DNA of 64,000 nucleotides from Methanolinea sp. UBA275 (GCA_002506105.1 DAWU01000009.1:52468-116467), one strand, 5' to 3'. Counted from the stretch's first letter, positions 16,271-24,849 are shown. The notes: a model not told the origin generated them from the sequence alone. A program made the numbers and translations.

Positions 16271-17188
16271 ATGATGCATGCAGAAAAATTCATAGAAAAT
16301 GCGATAGAGGAGATCCGCCGCGAGGCTGGCAACAACCGTGTGGTAATCGCACTGTCGGGGGGGGTCGACAGTTCGGTGTGTGCAGCACTTGCTGCGAGTG
16401 CCATCGGCAACAGGCTGGATCCAATTTACGTCAATACCGGGCTCATGCGGAAGGGCGAAACCGAGCGCATCGCTGAGATCTTCGGCCACCTGAATCTGCA
16501 CGTAGTCAACGCAGAAGATGAATTCCTCTCTGCACTCAGGGGGATCAAAGACCCCGAGGAGAAGCGGAAGGTGATCGGTGAGCGTTTCATCCGTGTATTC
16601 GAGCGCGAGGCAAAGAGGACGAATGCCCACGTTCTCCTCCAGGGAACCATCTATCCCGATCGTATCGAGAGTGAAGGAGGGATAAAAAGCCACCATAATG
16701 TAGGGGGCATGCCCCTCCACATGGAATTCGAGAAGGTGATCGAGCCGCTCAGGGATCTCTACAAGGATGAAGTGAGGGTGCTGGCAGGTGCGCTCGACCT
16801 GCCCTTGGAAATCCAGCACAGAATGCCGTTTCCAGGACCGGGTCTTGCGGTGCGTGTAGTCGGAGAGGTCACCCCTGAAAATATCGAGGTGGTCAGGCAG
16901 GCGAACTGGATCGTGGAGACGGAGCTCGTGGAACACTATGATCCCTGGCAGTGTTTTGCAGCCCTGCTTGGGCTCGGGACCGGAGTGAAGGGAGACAACC
17001 GGGTGCATGGCTGGGTCGTCGCGGTGAGGGCTGTGAACTCCCGTGACGGAATGACTGCGGATCCTCTCCATATCCCGTGGGACGTCATGGACAGGATAGC
17101 CTCCCGCATCACATCAGAGATACCGAGCGTAGCAAGGGTGGTCTACGACATCACACCAAAACCTCCCGCAACCATCGAATACGAATGA
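16271..17188 (+). CDS. guaAB: GMP synthase, ATP-pyrophosphatase (synthetase) subunit B
   Basis: A 305-residue protein carrying the synthetase half of GMP synthase, which adenylates XMP and aminates it to GMP. The ATP-pyrophosphatase loop VVIALSGGVDSSVCAALA is near the N terminus. The C-terminal dimerisation domain has RMPFPGPGLAVRVVGEVTPE and ends PPATIEYE, as usual for GuaA. In many archaea the glutaminase is a separate subunit, and none is fused here, so a GuaAa gene must lie elsewhere. The frame is open from 16241 inside pyrG, but homology starts at MMHAEKFIENAIEEI, so 16271 or 16274 is the likely start. It overlaps nothing after trimming and lies 10 bases from pyrG. Confidence 0.95.
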   Translation: MMHAEKFIENAIEEIRREAGNNRVVIALSGGVDSSVCAALAASAIGNRLDPIYVNTGLMRKGETERIAEIFGHLNLHVVNAEDEFLSALRGIKDPEEKRKVIGERFIRVFEREAKRTNAHVLLQGTIYPDRIESEGGIKSHHNVGGMPLHMEFEKVIEPLRDLYKDEVRVLAGALDLPLEIQHRMPFPGPGLAVRVVGEVTPENIEVVRQANWIVETELVEHYDPWQCFAALLGLGTGVKGDNRVHGWVVAVRAVNSRDGMTADPLHIPWDVMDRIASRITSEIPSVARVVYDITPKPPATIEYE

Positions 17189-17215
17189 TGAACAAACACT
17201 ATACTGTTCGATACC

Positions 17216-18346
17216 ATGCAGCAACACAATGATTACCGGGCGCTCGAAGCCCGGTACTACATGCCTGCCTTTTCCCGTGATATTATGATTGTCCGGGGTA
17301 AGGGCTCACGTGTCTGGGATGCCGAGGGTAAGGAATACCTTGACTGCGTGGCCGGGATCGCGGTCTGCAGCACTGGACACTGCCACCCGGCAGTGACAAA
17401 GGCAATATGCGAGCAGGCAAAGCGCCTTATCCACTGTTCCAACCTCTATTACGTCCCCGGCCAGGCCGAACTGGCACAGAAACTGGTTGAGAGAACTGAG
17501 ATGGCAAAGGCCTTCTTCTCAAATTCCGGTGCCGAGGCAAGCGATGGAGCGCTCAAGCTTGCCAGGGTAAGAACTGGAAGGAAGAAGTTCGTCGCCTTCA
17601 CGCACGGGTTCCACGGGAGAACGATTGGATCCCTTGCAGTGACGCACAAGCCTGGAATTCGTGAACCGTTCGAGCCGCTCGGCATGGCAAGGACGTTTGT
17701 TGAGTATGGTGATGCAGAAGGGCTCAGGAAAGCAGTGGACAGTGACACTGCAGGAGTCATCGTTGAACCCATCCAGGGAGAGGCTGGAGTCATCATACCC
17801 CCGGACAGTTTCTTTGGGGATATCCGCGAGATCTGCGACAGGACCGGGGCGCTGATGATCGTGGACGAGGTTCAGACCGGGATGGGTCGCACCGGGAAAT
17901 GGCTGGCTATCCAGCATACAGGGGTTATTCCCGACATCATCACGCTGGCAAAGGGAATTGCAAGCGGGTTCCCCATGGGAGCGCTCCTTGCGAGGGAAGG
18001 TCTTGAGTTCAAAAAGAGCGAGCACGGCAGCACCTTTGCAGGGGGGCCTCTGGCATGTGCGGCAGCGCTTGCCACGCTCCAGGTTATCGAGGAGATACTG
18101 CCGTCAATCTCCGGGAAGGGAGAACGTTTCCGGACCAATCTATCGAAGTATAATCCCAGGGTCCGGGGCCTGATGATAGGGATGACCGTTGGCGACCGCT
18201 GTGGCGCCGTCCAGAAACAATGTGCGGAGAGGGGGCTCCTCGTCAATTGCGCAGCTGACGGCAACCTCCGCCTGGTGCCCCCGCTGATCATCAGCGACGA
18301 AGAGATCGATCAGGCATGCACGATAATCCGGGAAGAACTTGGGTAG
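17216..18346 (+). CDS. argD: Acetylornithine aminotransferase
   Basis: A 376-residue class III aminotransferase, transferring the amino group from glutamate to N-acetylglutamate semialdehyde in arginine synthesis. It shows YYMPAFSRDIMIVRGKGSRV, the GAEASDGALKLAR region, FVAFTHGFHGRTIGSLA, LMIVDEVQTGMGRTG and ITLAKGIASGFPMGA, in which the Lys binds pyridoxal phosphate. ArgD enzymes of archaea often also accept succinyl-diaminopimelate, but this genome has dapL at 52098, so an arginine role is the simplest reading. No ribosome site is evident before the ATG at 17216. A bulged hairpin follows at 18361-18395, then the convergent sod gene. Confidence 0.92.
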   Translation: MQQHNDYRALEARYYMPAFSRDIMIVRGKGSRVWDAEGKEYLDCVAGIAVCSTGHCHPAVTKAICEQAKRLIHCSNLYYVPGQAELAQKLVERTEMAKAFFSNSGAEASDGALKLARVRTGRKKFVAFTHGFHGRTIGSLAVTHKPGIREPFEPLGMARTFVEYGDAEGLRKAVDSDTAGVIVEPIQGEAGVIIPPDSFFGDIREICDRTGALMIVDEVQTGMGRTGKWLAIQHTGVIPDIITLAKGIASGFPMGALLAREGLEFKKSEHGSTFAGGPLACAAALATLQVIEEILPSISGKGERFRTNLSKYNPRVRGLMIGMTVGDRCGAVQKQCAERGLLVNCAADGNLRLVPPLIISDEEIDQACTIIREELG

Positions 18347-18360
18347 TATCTCTCAGCAAG

Positions 18361-18395
18361 AGGGAAAATCTCCCTCATGTTGAGGAGTTTTCCCT
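18361..18395 (+). terminator. Hairpin downstream of argD
   Basis: The arms AGGGAAAATCTCC (18361-18373) and GGAGTTTTCCCT (18384-18395) pair with one bulged base and a loop of ten bases, starting 15 bases after the argD stop. No T-run follows on the plus strand, so it may act in 3'-end processing or protection rather than as a classic terminator. It lies back to back with the sod hairpin. Confidence 0.5.
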
Positions 18396-18397
18396 TC

Positions 18398-18432
18398 AAA
18401 AAAATCTGTGTGATATCCTGAAGAAGGATATC
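18398..18432 (-). terminator. Hairpin plus T-run downstream of sod
   Basis: Read on the minus strand, the perfect arms GATATCCT and AGGATATC (18425-18432 and 18412-18419, five-base loop) lie five bases after the sod stop codon and are followed within about ten bases by seven consecutive T (18404-18398). This looks like an intrinsic terminator for sod between convergent genes. Confidence 0.6.
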
Positions 18433-18436
18433 TCAT

Positions 18437-19060
18437 TCACTTTTTCAGGACGTTTTCCAGCCGGATGTTGATCACATCCCAGTTGACAATATTCCAGAAG
18501 TTTTCGAGGTATTTCGCGCGGTCGTTCTTGTAGTCGATATAATACGCATGTTCCCAGACATCCACGACCATCAGGACCGCATATGATGGGAAGACATGTA
18601 CGTTGTGCTTCTCGATCTGCATGATGAGGAGCCGTCCGGTCCTGGGATCGTAGGTGAGAGCAGCCCAGCCGGATCCCTCAACGCTGTTTGCAGCCGCGGT
18701 GAATTCTTTTTTGAACCGTTCAAATGAACCGAATTCCTTTTCGATACGTTTTCCGAGCGCTCCTTTCGGCATCCCGCATCCTTTTCCTGCAGGAGCCATG
18801 TTCTCCCAGTAAAGAGTATGAAGGAGATATCCCCCCAGGTGGAAAGAAAGCTCTTTTAAGGTTGCCTTCTGGTCCACATCTCCCCCATCTTTCCGCGCTT
18901 TGTCCAGTTTCTCGTAGATGGCATTCGCACCGTTCACATATCCCTGGTGGTGCTTGGTATGGTGGATGCGCAACTGCTCCTCGGAGATGCTCGGCGAAAG
19001 AGCCTTGTAGTCATATGGCAGTTCCGGAAGTGTATATACCCTGTTCTGTTCCATGTTCAT
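18437..19060 (-). CDS. sod: Superoxide dismutase, Fe/Mn type
   Basis: A 207-residue Fe/Mn superoxide dismutase, removing superoxide in the cytoplasm of this anaerobe. The four metal ligands can be placed: His33 in RIHHTKHHQGYV, the His in YLLHTLYWENM, and the Asp and His in VVDVWEHAYYIDY. The Gln in MQIEKHN, near the metal in this family, does not by itself settle Fe or Mn. No signal peptide is seen. Two close starts exist (19060 and 19054); GGGAT lies eight bases before the second. A TATA-like TTTTATAA at 19093-19100 fits a short leader, and a hairpin with a T-run follows the stop. It is a single-gene unit, convergent with argD. Confidence 0.95.
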   Translation of the reverse strand: MNMEQNRVYTLPELPYDYKALSPSISEEQLRIHHTKHHQGYVNGANAIYEKLDKARKDGGDVDQKATLKELSFHLGGYLLHTLYWENMAPAGKGCGMPKGALGKRIEKEFGSFERFKKEFTAAANSVEGSGWAALTYDPRTGRLLIMQIEKHNVHVFPSYAVLMVVDVWEHAYYIDYKNDRAKYLENFWNIVNWDVINIRLENVLKK

Positions 19061-19092
19061 CTATCCCTGTTCAACAGTTCTATTGAATTTTG

Positions 19093-19100
19093 TTATAAAA
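19093..19100 (-). promoter_or_regulatory. TATA box of sod
   Basis: TTTTATAA on the minus strand, about 36 bases upstream of the sod start codons. An archaeal transcription start about 25 bases downstream would give a leader of 10-20 bases, enough for the GGGAT ribosome site. No divergent gene competes for it; hisC begins 157 bases away on the other strand. Confidence 0.45.
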
Positions 19101-19256
19101 TGATTCCCTTCCCGGTACCTTTATCAATACAATAACCGTTCCTGGAAGGCAGAGAAACGATTCCGGCATACTTGGAGATGACGGGGGAATCACCCTGCAA
19201 CGCCATTAATAAGACGGGAGAACGTATACTCAAAAAGACACATTGGTGGGTTCAGA

Positions 19257-20333
19257 ATGGCAGAAAAAAGAAATCCCGGGTACGATTCCCTTGTGAGGGA
19301 GTGTTATCGTTCCGGTGGTTATGTCTTTGCCCGGAAGACAGGTGGGATCCCTGGAGAGGGCGCCTGCCGTGTAGCAAGACTTGCCAGTAACGAGAACCCC
19401 CGCCCCCCATCACCGCTGGCGGTTGAGATGGGATGTAACGCTCTCAGAGAGGCGAACCGCTATCCCGATGAACGGATGGACGATCTCAAATCTGTCCTCA
19501 GGGAATGCCACGGGCCTTACCATTTCGTGACCGGAGTTGGCATGGACGGGGTGATCGAGACCGTGCTCCGGGTACTCGTGGGTCCTGGCGAGAAGGTAGC
19601 AATTTCTGTTCCGACCTTCTCCTATTATGGCCTCGCTGCTGTCGCCCAGGAAGCTTCTGTCATCAGTATTCAAAGGAAGACCGATTTTACTGTCGACGTC
19701 CCGGCCTTCGTGAAAAAGGCAAAAAAGGCAAAGGTCTCATTCCTCTGTACCCCGAACAACCCGACAGGGACTGTGACGAGCCCGGTAGATGTCGAGAGTA
19801 TACTCTCTGAAATTTCAGGAGTCCTGTTCCTCGACAATGCCTACGTGGAGTTTTGCGAGTACGATTACCGGAAGCTCATGGATACCTACGACAACCTGAT
19901 CCTCGGCCGAACCTTCTCGAAGGCCTACTCCCTCGCTGGCCTTCGGGTCGGTTATGCGTTCGTTCCCGAATGGCTGGTCCCTGCCTACATGCGCGCAGCC
20001 ACACCGTTTACCTTAAACTCCGTATCCGCCTCTGCCGCTATAGGGGCACTGCGGGATCCCGGGCATGTTAAGGAGGCCGTGCAGCGGGTAAAAAGGCTCA
20101 GGGATATACTTGTCAGGGAATGCCGGTATCCTGTCATGCCATCGGGTGCAAATTTTGTAATGGTTGACGTCAGCCCCATGACAGGAAGAGAGATGGCCGG
20201 ACGCCTTGCCGATGCGGGTGTCCTGGTCCGATCATGTGAGAGCTTTCCCTCCCTCGGCGAGCACTATATCCGGGTGAGTATCGGTGAAGAGTGGGAGAAC
20301 ACCCAGTTTTTGAATGCCATTCACGCCGTATGA
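19257..20333 (+). CDS. hisC: Histidinol-phosphate aminotransferase
   Basis: A 358-residue class I/II aminotransferase matching HisC, which converts imidazole-acetol phosphate to histidinol phosphate. Seen are RLASNENPRPPSPLAVE near the N terminus, NRYPDERMDDLK, TPNNPTGTVTSP, the Asp of LFLDNAYVEF that pairs with the cofactor nitrogen, and RTFSKAYSLAGLRVGYA with the pyridoxal-phosphate Lys. The start at 19257 is preceded by GGTGGG. Its stop overlaps the start of the AK6-like kinase gene (ATGA), which in turn overlaps the phosphatidyltransferase gene, so three unrelated functions share one operon. hisD lies at 7760. Confidence 0.93.
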   Translation: MAEKRNPGYDSLVRECYRSGGYVFARKTGGIPGEGACRVARLASNENPRPPSPLAVEMGCNALREANRYPDERMDDLKSVLRECHGPYHFVTGVGMDGVIETVLRVLVGPGEKVAISVPTFSYYGLAAVAQEASVISIQRKTDFTVDVPAFVKKAKKAKVSFLCTPNNPTGTVTSPVDVESILSEISGVLFLDNAYVEFCEYDYRKLMDTYDNLILGRTFSKAYSLAGLRVGYAFVPEWLVPAYMRAATPFTLNSVSASAAIGALRDPGHVKEAVQRVKRLRDILVRECRYPVMPSGANFVMVDVSPMTGREMAGRLADAGVLVRSCESFPSLGEHYIRVSIGEEWENTQFLNAIHAV

Positions 20334-20842
20334 TGATCGGGATCACCGGGACACCCGGCACAGGAAAATCAAGCATTGCGGAGGAATTACGGAAACGCGG
20401 GTATAACGTTGTTGCACTCACGTCTACCATCGAACCGTATATCATCGAGAAGGACCGGGAGAGGGACACCCTTGTCATCGATGAAGAGCGCTGGGCACGG
20501 GAATTTCCGAATCTCGAGGGGTATGTGGAGGGTCATCTTGCTCACCTTCTCACCTGTGACCGTATCGTGATACTCCGTTGCCGGCCGGATGTGCTTGCCT
20601 CCCGGCTGAGGAATAGGGGATATTCCGAGGAGAAGGTTCTTGAGAATGTGGAGGCAGAAGCATGTGATGTCATCCTCATCGAGACGCTTGAAGCATATCA
20701 CGATTCCCAGGTACTCGAGATAGATACCACCAATCAGGATATCCCCATGTGCGCCGGGGTGATCGAGAAATTTTCTCGGGGCGAGATTGCGCCTTCTTTC
20801 GGATCAACAGACTGGTCGGATTTCCTTGGAGTGAGTGTATGA
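20330..20842 (+). CDS. Adenylate kinase-like NTPase, AK6/Fap7 family
   Basis: A 170-residue P-loop kinase. The first residues are MMIGITGTPGTGKSSIAEELR with a complete Walker A. VALTSTIEPYI and LVIDEERWAREF follow, and LTCDRIVILRCRPDVLASRLRNRGYSEEKVLENVEAEA gives the lid-type Arg-rich segment. This pattern matches the archaeal AK6 (Fap7-like) family, with adenylate kinase activity and a role in small-subunit ribosome maturation in eukaryotes and, by inference, archaea. The true start is the ATG at 20330, overlapping the hisC stop by four bases; the upstream open frame is inside hisC. It overlaps the next gene by four bases as well. Confidence 0.87.
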   Translation: MMIGITGTPGTGKSSIAEELRKRGYNVVALTSTIEPYIIEKDRERDTLVIDEERWAREFPNLEGYVEGHLAHLLTCDRIVILRCRPDVLASRLRNRGYSEEKVLENVEAEACDVILIETLEAYHDSQVLEIDTTNQDIPMCAGVIEKFSRGEIAPSFGSTDWSDFLGVSV

Positions 20843-21435
20843 CGCTCGAAGTGTTGCGGCCTTACATGAAAGATATTATGGCCCCGCTCATTTCCGCCTC
20901 ACGCAGGGCTGGACTCACACCAAACATCCTCACGGTGGGGGCGCTCATTGCGGCTGCTGCGTCCGGTGTTGGTTTCTATCTGGGACACGTTCTTGTGGGG
21001 ACCGTATTCGTCGCACTCAACGCCATCATGGACGGTCTTGATGGTGCGCTTGCCCGTTCACAGAAGATCGAGGGAAAACGGGGGGACTTCCTCGATCATG
21101 TTGCGGACCGTTACGCTGATATTTTTATCATTACCGGGATATTTGCAGGTGGTTTTGCAAGCTGGCAGGTCGGAGTTTTTGCACTCACAGGAGTCCTGAT
21201 GTCGTCCTATCTTGGGACGCAGGCCCAGGCTGTGGGGATAGGCCGGTACTATGGGGGTATTCTCGGAAGGGCGGATCGCCTCGTGCTCCTCATCATGGCC
21301 GGGATCCTCACACTCGTTCTTCCTGGGCCGATACTCGGTCTATCCCTGCTCTGCTGGATTCTCATCCTCTTTGGTGTAATGGGGCATATCACCGCGATCC
21401 AGCGCTTTGCCTATGTGTGGAAGCGGATGCCCTGA
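20839..21435 (+). CDS. CDP-alcohol phosphatidyltransferase (archaetidylinositol phosphate synthase-like)
   Basis: A 198-residue integral membrane enzyme. It carries the complete CDP-alcohol phosphotransferase signature D-G-x2-A-R-x8-G-x3-D-x3-D (DGALARSQKIEGKRGDFLD, then HVAD) and about six hydrophobic segments. It would condense CDP-archaeol with a polar alcohol, probably inositol-1-phosphate, to make archaeal phospholipids. The specificity for inositol phosphate is inferred from similarity to archaeal AIP synthases and is not certain; other polar headgroups are possible. The start at 20839 overlaps the kinase stop (ATGA). A hairpin at 21507 may end the hisC-kinase-phosphatidyltransferase transcript. 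Confidence 0.88.
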   Translation: MTLEVLRPYMKDIMAPLISASRRAGLTPNILTVGALIAAAASGVGFYLGHVLVGTVFVALNAIMDGLDGALARSQKIEGKRGDFLDHVADRYADIFIITGIFAGGFASWQVGVFALTGVLMSSYLGTQAQAVGIGRYYGGILGRADRLVLLIMAGILTLVLPGPILGLSLLCWILILFGVMGHITAIQRFAYVWKRMP

Positions 21436-21506
21436 TATGATTCAGGGCACCAGGCCCCATTCCCTGTAAGGGTTGAGGGATGACGTCGATCCCGTTTTTC
21501 AAAATC

Positions 21507-21525
21507 AAAATGGCTCTGCCATTTT
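21507..21525. terminator. Perfect hairpin between convergent genes
   Basis: The arms AAAATGGC (21507-21514) and GCCATTTT (21518-21525) pair perfectly around a three-base loop, in the 184-base gap between the ends of the phosphatidyltransferase and fen genes. T-rich sequence flanks it on both strands, so it may serve as a two-way terminator. Confidence 0.5.
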
Positions 21526-21619
21526 CATTTTACAGGCATGTGTCCGGATAAGGAATCATGTGATTATCATCCGGGATACGTCTCCGCCAGGTTCACGAAT
21601 GTGTGTGACTCGAAGCGGC

Positions 21620-22621
21620 TCAAAACCAGGAATCAAGCGTTTTCTGTCCGGTTTTCACGTTCATACCATCAAGCGCCCTCTGAATGCGATCGGGGGAGAA
21701 GTCGAACCGGTCACAGAGCATTGTGAGAATTCCCTCGCGGTCCGGGTTCTTCCACTCAAGCAGGTAATTCTCGTTGACGGGCGGGTGTAAGAAAAAGTCC
21801 GCGATGGTCTCCCAGTCAGTGTCGGGCGACTTCTCCATGATTGCCTGCTCGAACCCGCCATTCTGGACGATCCTGAGTGCAGTTTTTGCTCCTACGCCGC
21901 GAATCCCGGAATTGAAGTCAGTTCCCACCAGTATCGCGACTTTTATGAGGTCTTCCCTCGTGATGGAGAGCCCTTTCAATACTGCTGGGAGCATGATCCT
22001 CTCCGGTAATACCGAGATGCTCCTGCCCCTGATCTTTCTCTTGCCGCTGACAGTAAGGTTCCTTGCGAGGAACGGGGCGCCGAAAAGAAGCGTATCATAG
22101 TCCTGGGAGACAACGTACCGGCAGTCGCCTCTCTGGACCAGGTAGGCGGCCTGTGCCTCTCCCTCGCTCGGGGCCTGGATGCACGGGAGGCCGAGGAGAT
22201 CAAGCAACTCCCTGCTGGTGCGGAGCACCTCGTCATCAATCCGGGATGAAGACCGTGCATGCTTGTATGCCGCCTCCTTATCTCCCCGTGCCAGCGCTTC
22301 CTGCCATTTCTCACTGGCCTGTTCCCTTACAGTCCGGCGCTCCCGTATGGTCTCCTGCTTGAGATCCGGGGGAGTGCCGTCGAATACCCAGACCGTCCTG
22401 ATTCCTTTCTCGATGAAACTGGCCGAACGAAAGAGGATGCCTGAGAGGTGCGATGTGACACGCCCCTCCTGATCCATCAACGGTGTGCCGTCCGGTTGCC
22501 TGATAATGCTCAGGAACTGGTATATGGCATTGTGCGCATCGAGCGCTGCGGTTCCTGCAAGCGATTCCCAGCTGACCGGCTCCTTATAGTCACCAAGGAT
22601 ATCCCGAAATGCAACACCCAT
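21620..22621 (-). CDS. fen: Flap endonuclease 1 (FEN-1)
   Basis: A 333-residue structure-specific 5' nuclease that removes flaps during Okazaki-fragment maturation and repair. The N-terminal nuclease region has LAGTAALDAHNAIYQFL and VWVFDGTPPDLK. The internal part has APSEGEAQAAYLVQRGD with the metal-binding acidic residues, and VAILVGTDFNSGIRGVGAKTALRIV, an Asp plus helix-hairpin-helix. The C terminus ends QKTLDSWF, a PCNA-interaction (PIP) box. The first 39 residues of the longer open frame are not FEN-like, so the start is the ATG at 22621 (MGVAFRDIL); GGAG lies upstream. The small membrane-protein gene precedes it by 28 bases on the same strand. Confidence 0.95.
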   Translation of the reverse strand: MGVAFRDILGDYKEPVSWESLAGTAALDAHNAIYQFLSIIRQPDGTPLMDQEGRVTSHLSGILFRSASFIEKGIRTVWVFDGTPPDLKQETIRERRTVREQASEKWQEALARGDKEAAYKHARSSSRIDDEVLRTSRELLDLLGLPCIQAPSEGEAQAAYLVQRGDCRYVVSQDYDTLLFGAPFLARNLTVSGKRKIRGRSISVLPERIMLPAVLKGLSITREDLIKVAILVGTDFNSGIRGVGAKTALRIVQNGGFEQAIMEKSPDTDWETIADFFLHPPVNENYLLEWKNPDREGILTMLCDRFDFSPDRIQRALDGMNVKTGQKTLDSWF

Positions 22622-22649
22622 GATTCGCCTGGCTCCTGCTTTGTAGATT

Positions 22650-22964
22650 TTACCGGTACACGCGTTTGGAGAACTCTTCCACCACCCCATCGATATGGGA
22701 GACGTGGCTGTCGTATTTCTGGGCCATCTTGGCAGCAATCTCCTCCATGTTCAGCCTTACCATCCTTTCCCTGTTTGTCAAGCTCTTCTCAATCAACCTC
22801 ACTTTCCAGTGAACGAGGAATATGAGTCCGCCAAGGGAGAGCATCATGAGTGCAGCGGCAACCGATTTGATAAGATCAAAATTCAGATTGAATACGAGCA
22901 CCAGGGTGGAGATCACAAGAATGACAAGAAGAAGTACATCGCCGAGGTATTCACGAATGTCCAT
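22650..22964 (-). CDS. Small two-helix membrane protein with coiled-coil tail
   Basis: A 104-residue protein starting MDIREYLGDVLL. Two hydrophobic helices (about residues 8-25 and 32-51) are separated by a short loop. A charged, probably coiled-coil helix (VRLIEKSLTNRERMVRLNMEEIAAKMAQKY) follows, then VEEFSKRVYR. Both termini would face the same side, with the long helix probably in the cytoplasm. The longer frame back to 23060 adds residues overlapping the divergent protease gene and is unlikely. It lies directly upstream of fen on the same strand. I know no function; similar small proteins seem common in Methanomicrobiales, but I cannot verify that here. Confidence 0.65.
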   Translation of the reverse strand: MDIREYLGDVLLLVILVISTLVLVFNLNFDLIKSVAAALMMLSLGGLIFLVHWKVRLIEKSLTNRERMVRLNMEEIAAKMAQKYDSHVSHIDGVVEEFSKRVYR

Positions 22965-23020
22965 GTTTTTAGATGATGGACACGCATGTATAAAACTAAC
23001 CCGGGTCCGGTGATCCACCA

Positions 23021-23908
23021 ATGAAGATACCTTCAATCCTGCCGATGCTTGCAATGCCACTTATGCTCCTCATCGTAGAGATAGGAGCAATCATGCTCTC
23101 CCTCCCCATGCAGGATGCAGGCCTTTCCGCGTTTGAAGACCCCTCATCAGTTGCCAATCCGTTTATTTTCATTGTCATCCTGCTTGTTTTTACTGCGTTT
23201 CTCCTCCTCCTGATAAGGTTCAGGCTCACACGTTTTATCGGAATCATCATCGCAATCTCGATTTTTTTCACGTTTGTCTACATTTTTGGTGCGCTCTCGT
23301 ACGCCCTTTTCAGCGATCCGCTCCTTGTTCTTGCAGGCAGTGTCGTACCGGCAATTCTCGCCACGCTCCTCCTTTATCTCTACCCGGAGTGGTATGTGAT
23401 AGATACGCTCGGGCTTCTCATCGCGGCAGGAGCGGCCTCTATCTTCGGGATATCCCTCGAGATCATCCCGGTCATCATCCTTCTCATTATCCTGGCCGTC
23501 TACGATGCAATATCGGTGTATAAAACAAAACACATGATAACCCTTGCAGAAGGTGTTGTCGACACAAAAAGCCCCATCCTCTTTATCGTCCCGAAACGCC
23601 GGGGATACAGTTACCGGAAGGAGGGTGTTGGCCCCATAGGGGAGGGTGAACGAAGCGCGTTCATCATGGGAATGGGAGATCTCATCATGCCGGCAGTCCT
23701 CGTGGTATCAGCAAACGTGTTCATCCAGGGGATGAGAATCGGACCGGTGACTCTTCCGGCACTCGGTGCAATGATCGGGTCTGTTGCCGGGCTCTCGCTG
23801 CTGCTTGTCTATGTAAACCGCGGGAAACCCCATGCCGGACTCCCCCCCATCAATGGCGGGGCTATTCTCGGATTTTTAGCGGGATATGTCCTGACACTCT
23901 TCTTCTGA
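23021..23908 (+). CDS. Presenilin/signal-peptide-peptidase homologue (intramembrane aspartyl protease)
   Basis: A 295-residue membrane protein with nine hydrophobic segments. The two catalytic motifs of presenilin-type proteases are present: YD in ILAVYDAISVYKT (Asp162) and GxGD in FIMGMGDLIMP (Asp220). The third, PAL-like region near the C terminus reads AGLPPINGGAILGF. Asp162 and Asp220 have the same numbers I recall for the crystallised Methanoculleus marisnigri JR1 homologue, which argues for close orthology. It cleaves transmembrane segments inside the membrane; the natural substrate is unknown. GGTGATC precedes the start. Its 3' end overlaps the convergent nog1-like gene by 33 bases. 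Confidence 0.93.
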   Translation: MKIPSILPMLAMPLMLLIVEIGAIMLSLPMQDAGLSAFEDPSSVANPFIFIVILLVFTAFLLLLIRFRLTRFIGIIIAISIFFTFVYIFGALSYALFSDPLLVLAGSVVPAILATLLLYLYPEWYVIDTLGLLIAAGAASIFGISLEIIPVIILLIILAVYDAISVYKTKHMITLAEGVVDTKSPILFIVPKRRGYSYRKEGVGPIGEGERSAFIMGMGDLIMPAVLVVSANVFIQGMRIGPVTLPALGAMIGSVAGLSLLLVYVNRGKPHAGLPPINGGAILGFLAGYVLTLFF

Positions 23909-24832
23909 TATCGTCCTGAGCGCGAGGAGGTTCTCGAGTACCTCGTTTACCCCTTCGCCGGTCTCGGTGGACATGTTGATGAAGCCGTCAAAATAGGTGA
24001 TATCGGACTTGTTCACGACCACCTTGACAGGGACCGAGACCATCTCTTCGATCTCGTGAAGAAGCCTGAACTGGTCTTCAAGGGGATACCCGCAGTGCTC
24101 GCTCGCATCGATGATGACAAGGATTGCCGAGGCAAGATTCATCATGGCGGTAACGGCCTGCCGTTCGATCCCGCTCCTCTCCTGGGGGGGTCGATCAAGC
24201 ACACCCGGGGTATCAATGAACTGCATTCGCTCCCTTCCTACAGCCCGGTGGCCTACGATGATTCCCTTCGTGGTGAAAGGATATGCAGCGATCTCAGGCG
24301 TTGCAGTGGAAACCAGCCTGATGAATGAGGATTTTCCCACATTGGGATAGCCGGCAACGACCACCGTGAATTCGTCACTCACATGTGGAAGTTTCCGGAT
24401 AATATTCCGGACTTCGTTGAGGAAGAGCAGATCGTCCTCAATCTGGTGAACCACGGACGAGAGCCTCGCAACCGCCCTCTTCCTGATCTGCGAGGGATCC
24501 TCGGATTTCCTGGTCTGGTACGCGAGGCCGGGCCCGTGGGTACGGGCCCACCGTGCGGCCCATCCCACTCCTCCAAGCGCTTTCCTGACACGATCAAGTC
24601 CCCACTTGATGTCCACGATGTCCCGGTAAAAAGGAGGGAGTGTGTCAAATTCAGGAAATGACTGCATGACCTTGACCAGCCGGTCATGGATGGCCTGGCT
24701 CACCGCACGGACAAATTCCTCATTAGCCCGATCCTTGTTCCGTTTGAGCTTCATCTTTGATGCTGCCCGCCGGAAACTCCGGTCAAGGATTTCGTCGGCG
24801 GTGGGCACCGTGGGGATGCTCTCAAATTCCAC
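23876..24832 (-). CDS. Archaeal Nog1-family GTPase
   Basis: A 318-residue (from GTG 24832) GTPase of the Nog1/Obg group, linked to large ribosomal subunit assembly in eukaryotes and probably archaea. An N-terminal helical domain (PTVPTADEILDRSFRRAASK and YRDIVDIKWGLDRVRKALGG) precedes the G domain: G1 GYPNVGKSS, G2 region YPFTTKGI, G3 DTPGVLDR, G4 NKSD. The long frame starts with an ATG at 24862, but a TATATA at 24850-24856 lies inside that extension, and Nog1 homology begins at EFESIPTVPTADE. A leaderless GTG at 24832 is therefore favoured, with 24862 as the alternative. The 3' end overlaps the protease gene by 33 bases. Confidence 0.9.
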   Translation of the reverse strand: MEFESIPTVPTADEILDRSFRRAASKMKLKRNKDRANEEFVRAVSQAIHDRLVKVMQSFPEFDTLPPFYRDIVDIKWGLDRVRKALGGVGWAARWARTHGPGLAYQTRKSEDPSQIRKRAVARLSSVVHQIEDDLLFLNEVRNIIRKLPHVSDEFTVVVAGYPNVGKSSFIRLVSTATPEIAAYPFTTKGIIVGHRAVGRERMQFIDTPGVLDRPPQERSGIERQAVTAMMNLASAILVIIDASEHCGYPLEDQFRLLHEIEEMVSVPVKVVVNKSDITYFDGFINMSTETGEGVNEVLENLLALRTISEEECQDISR

Positions 24833-24849
24833 TATAGTTCTACCTAATC

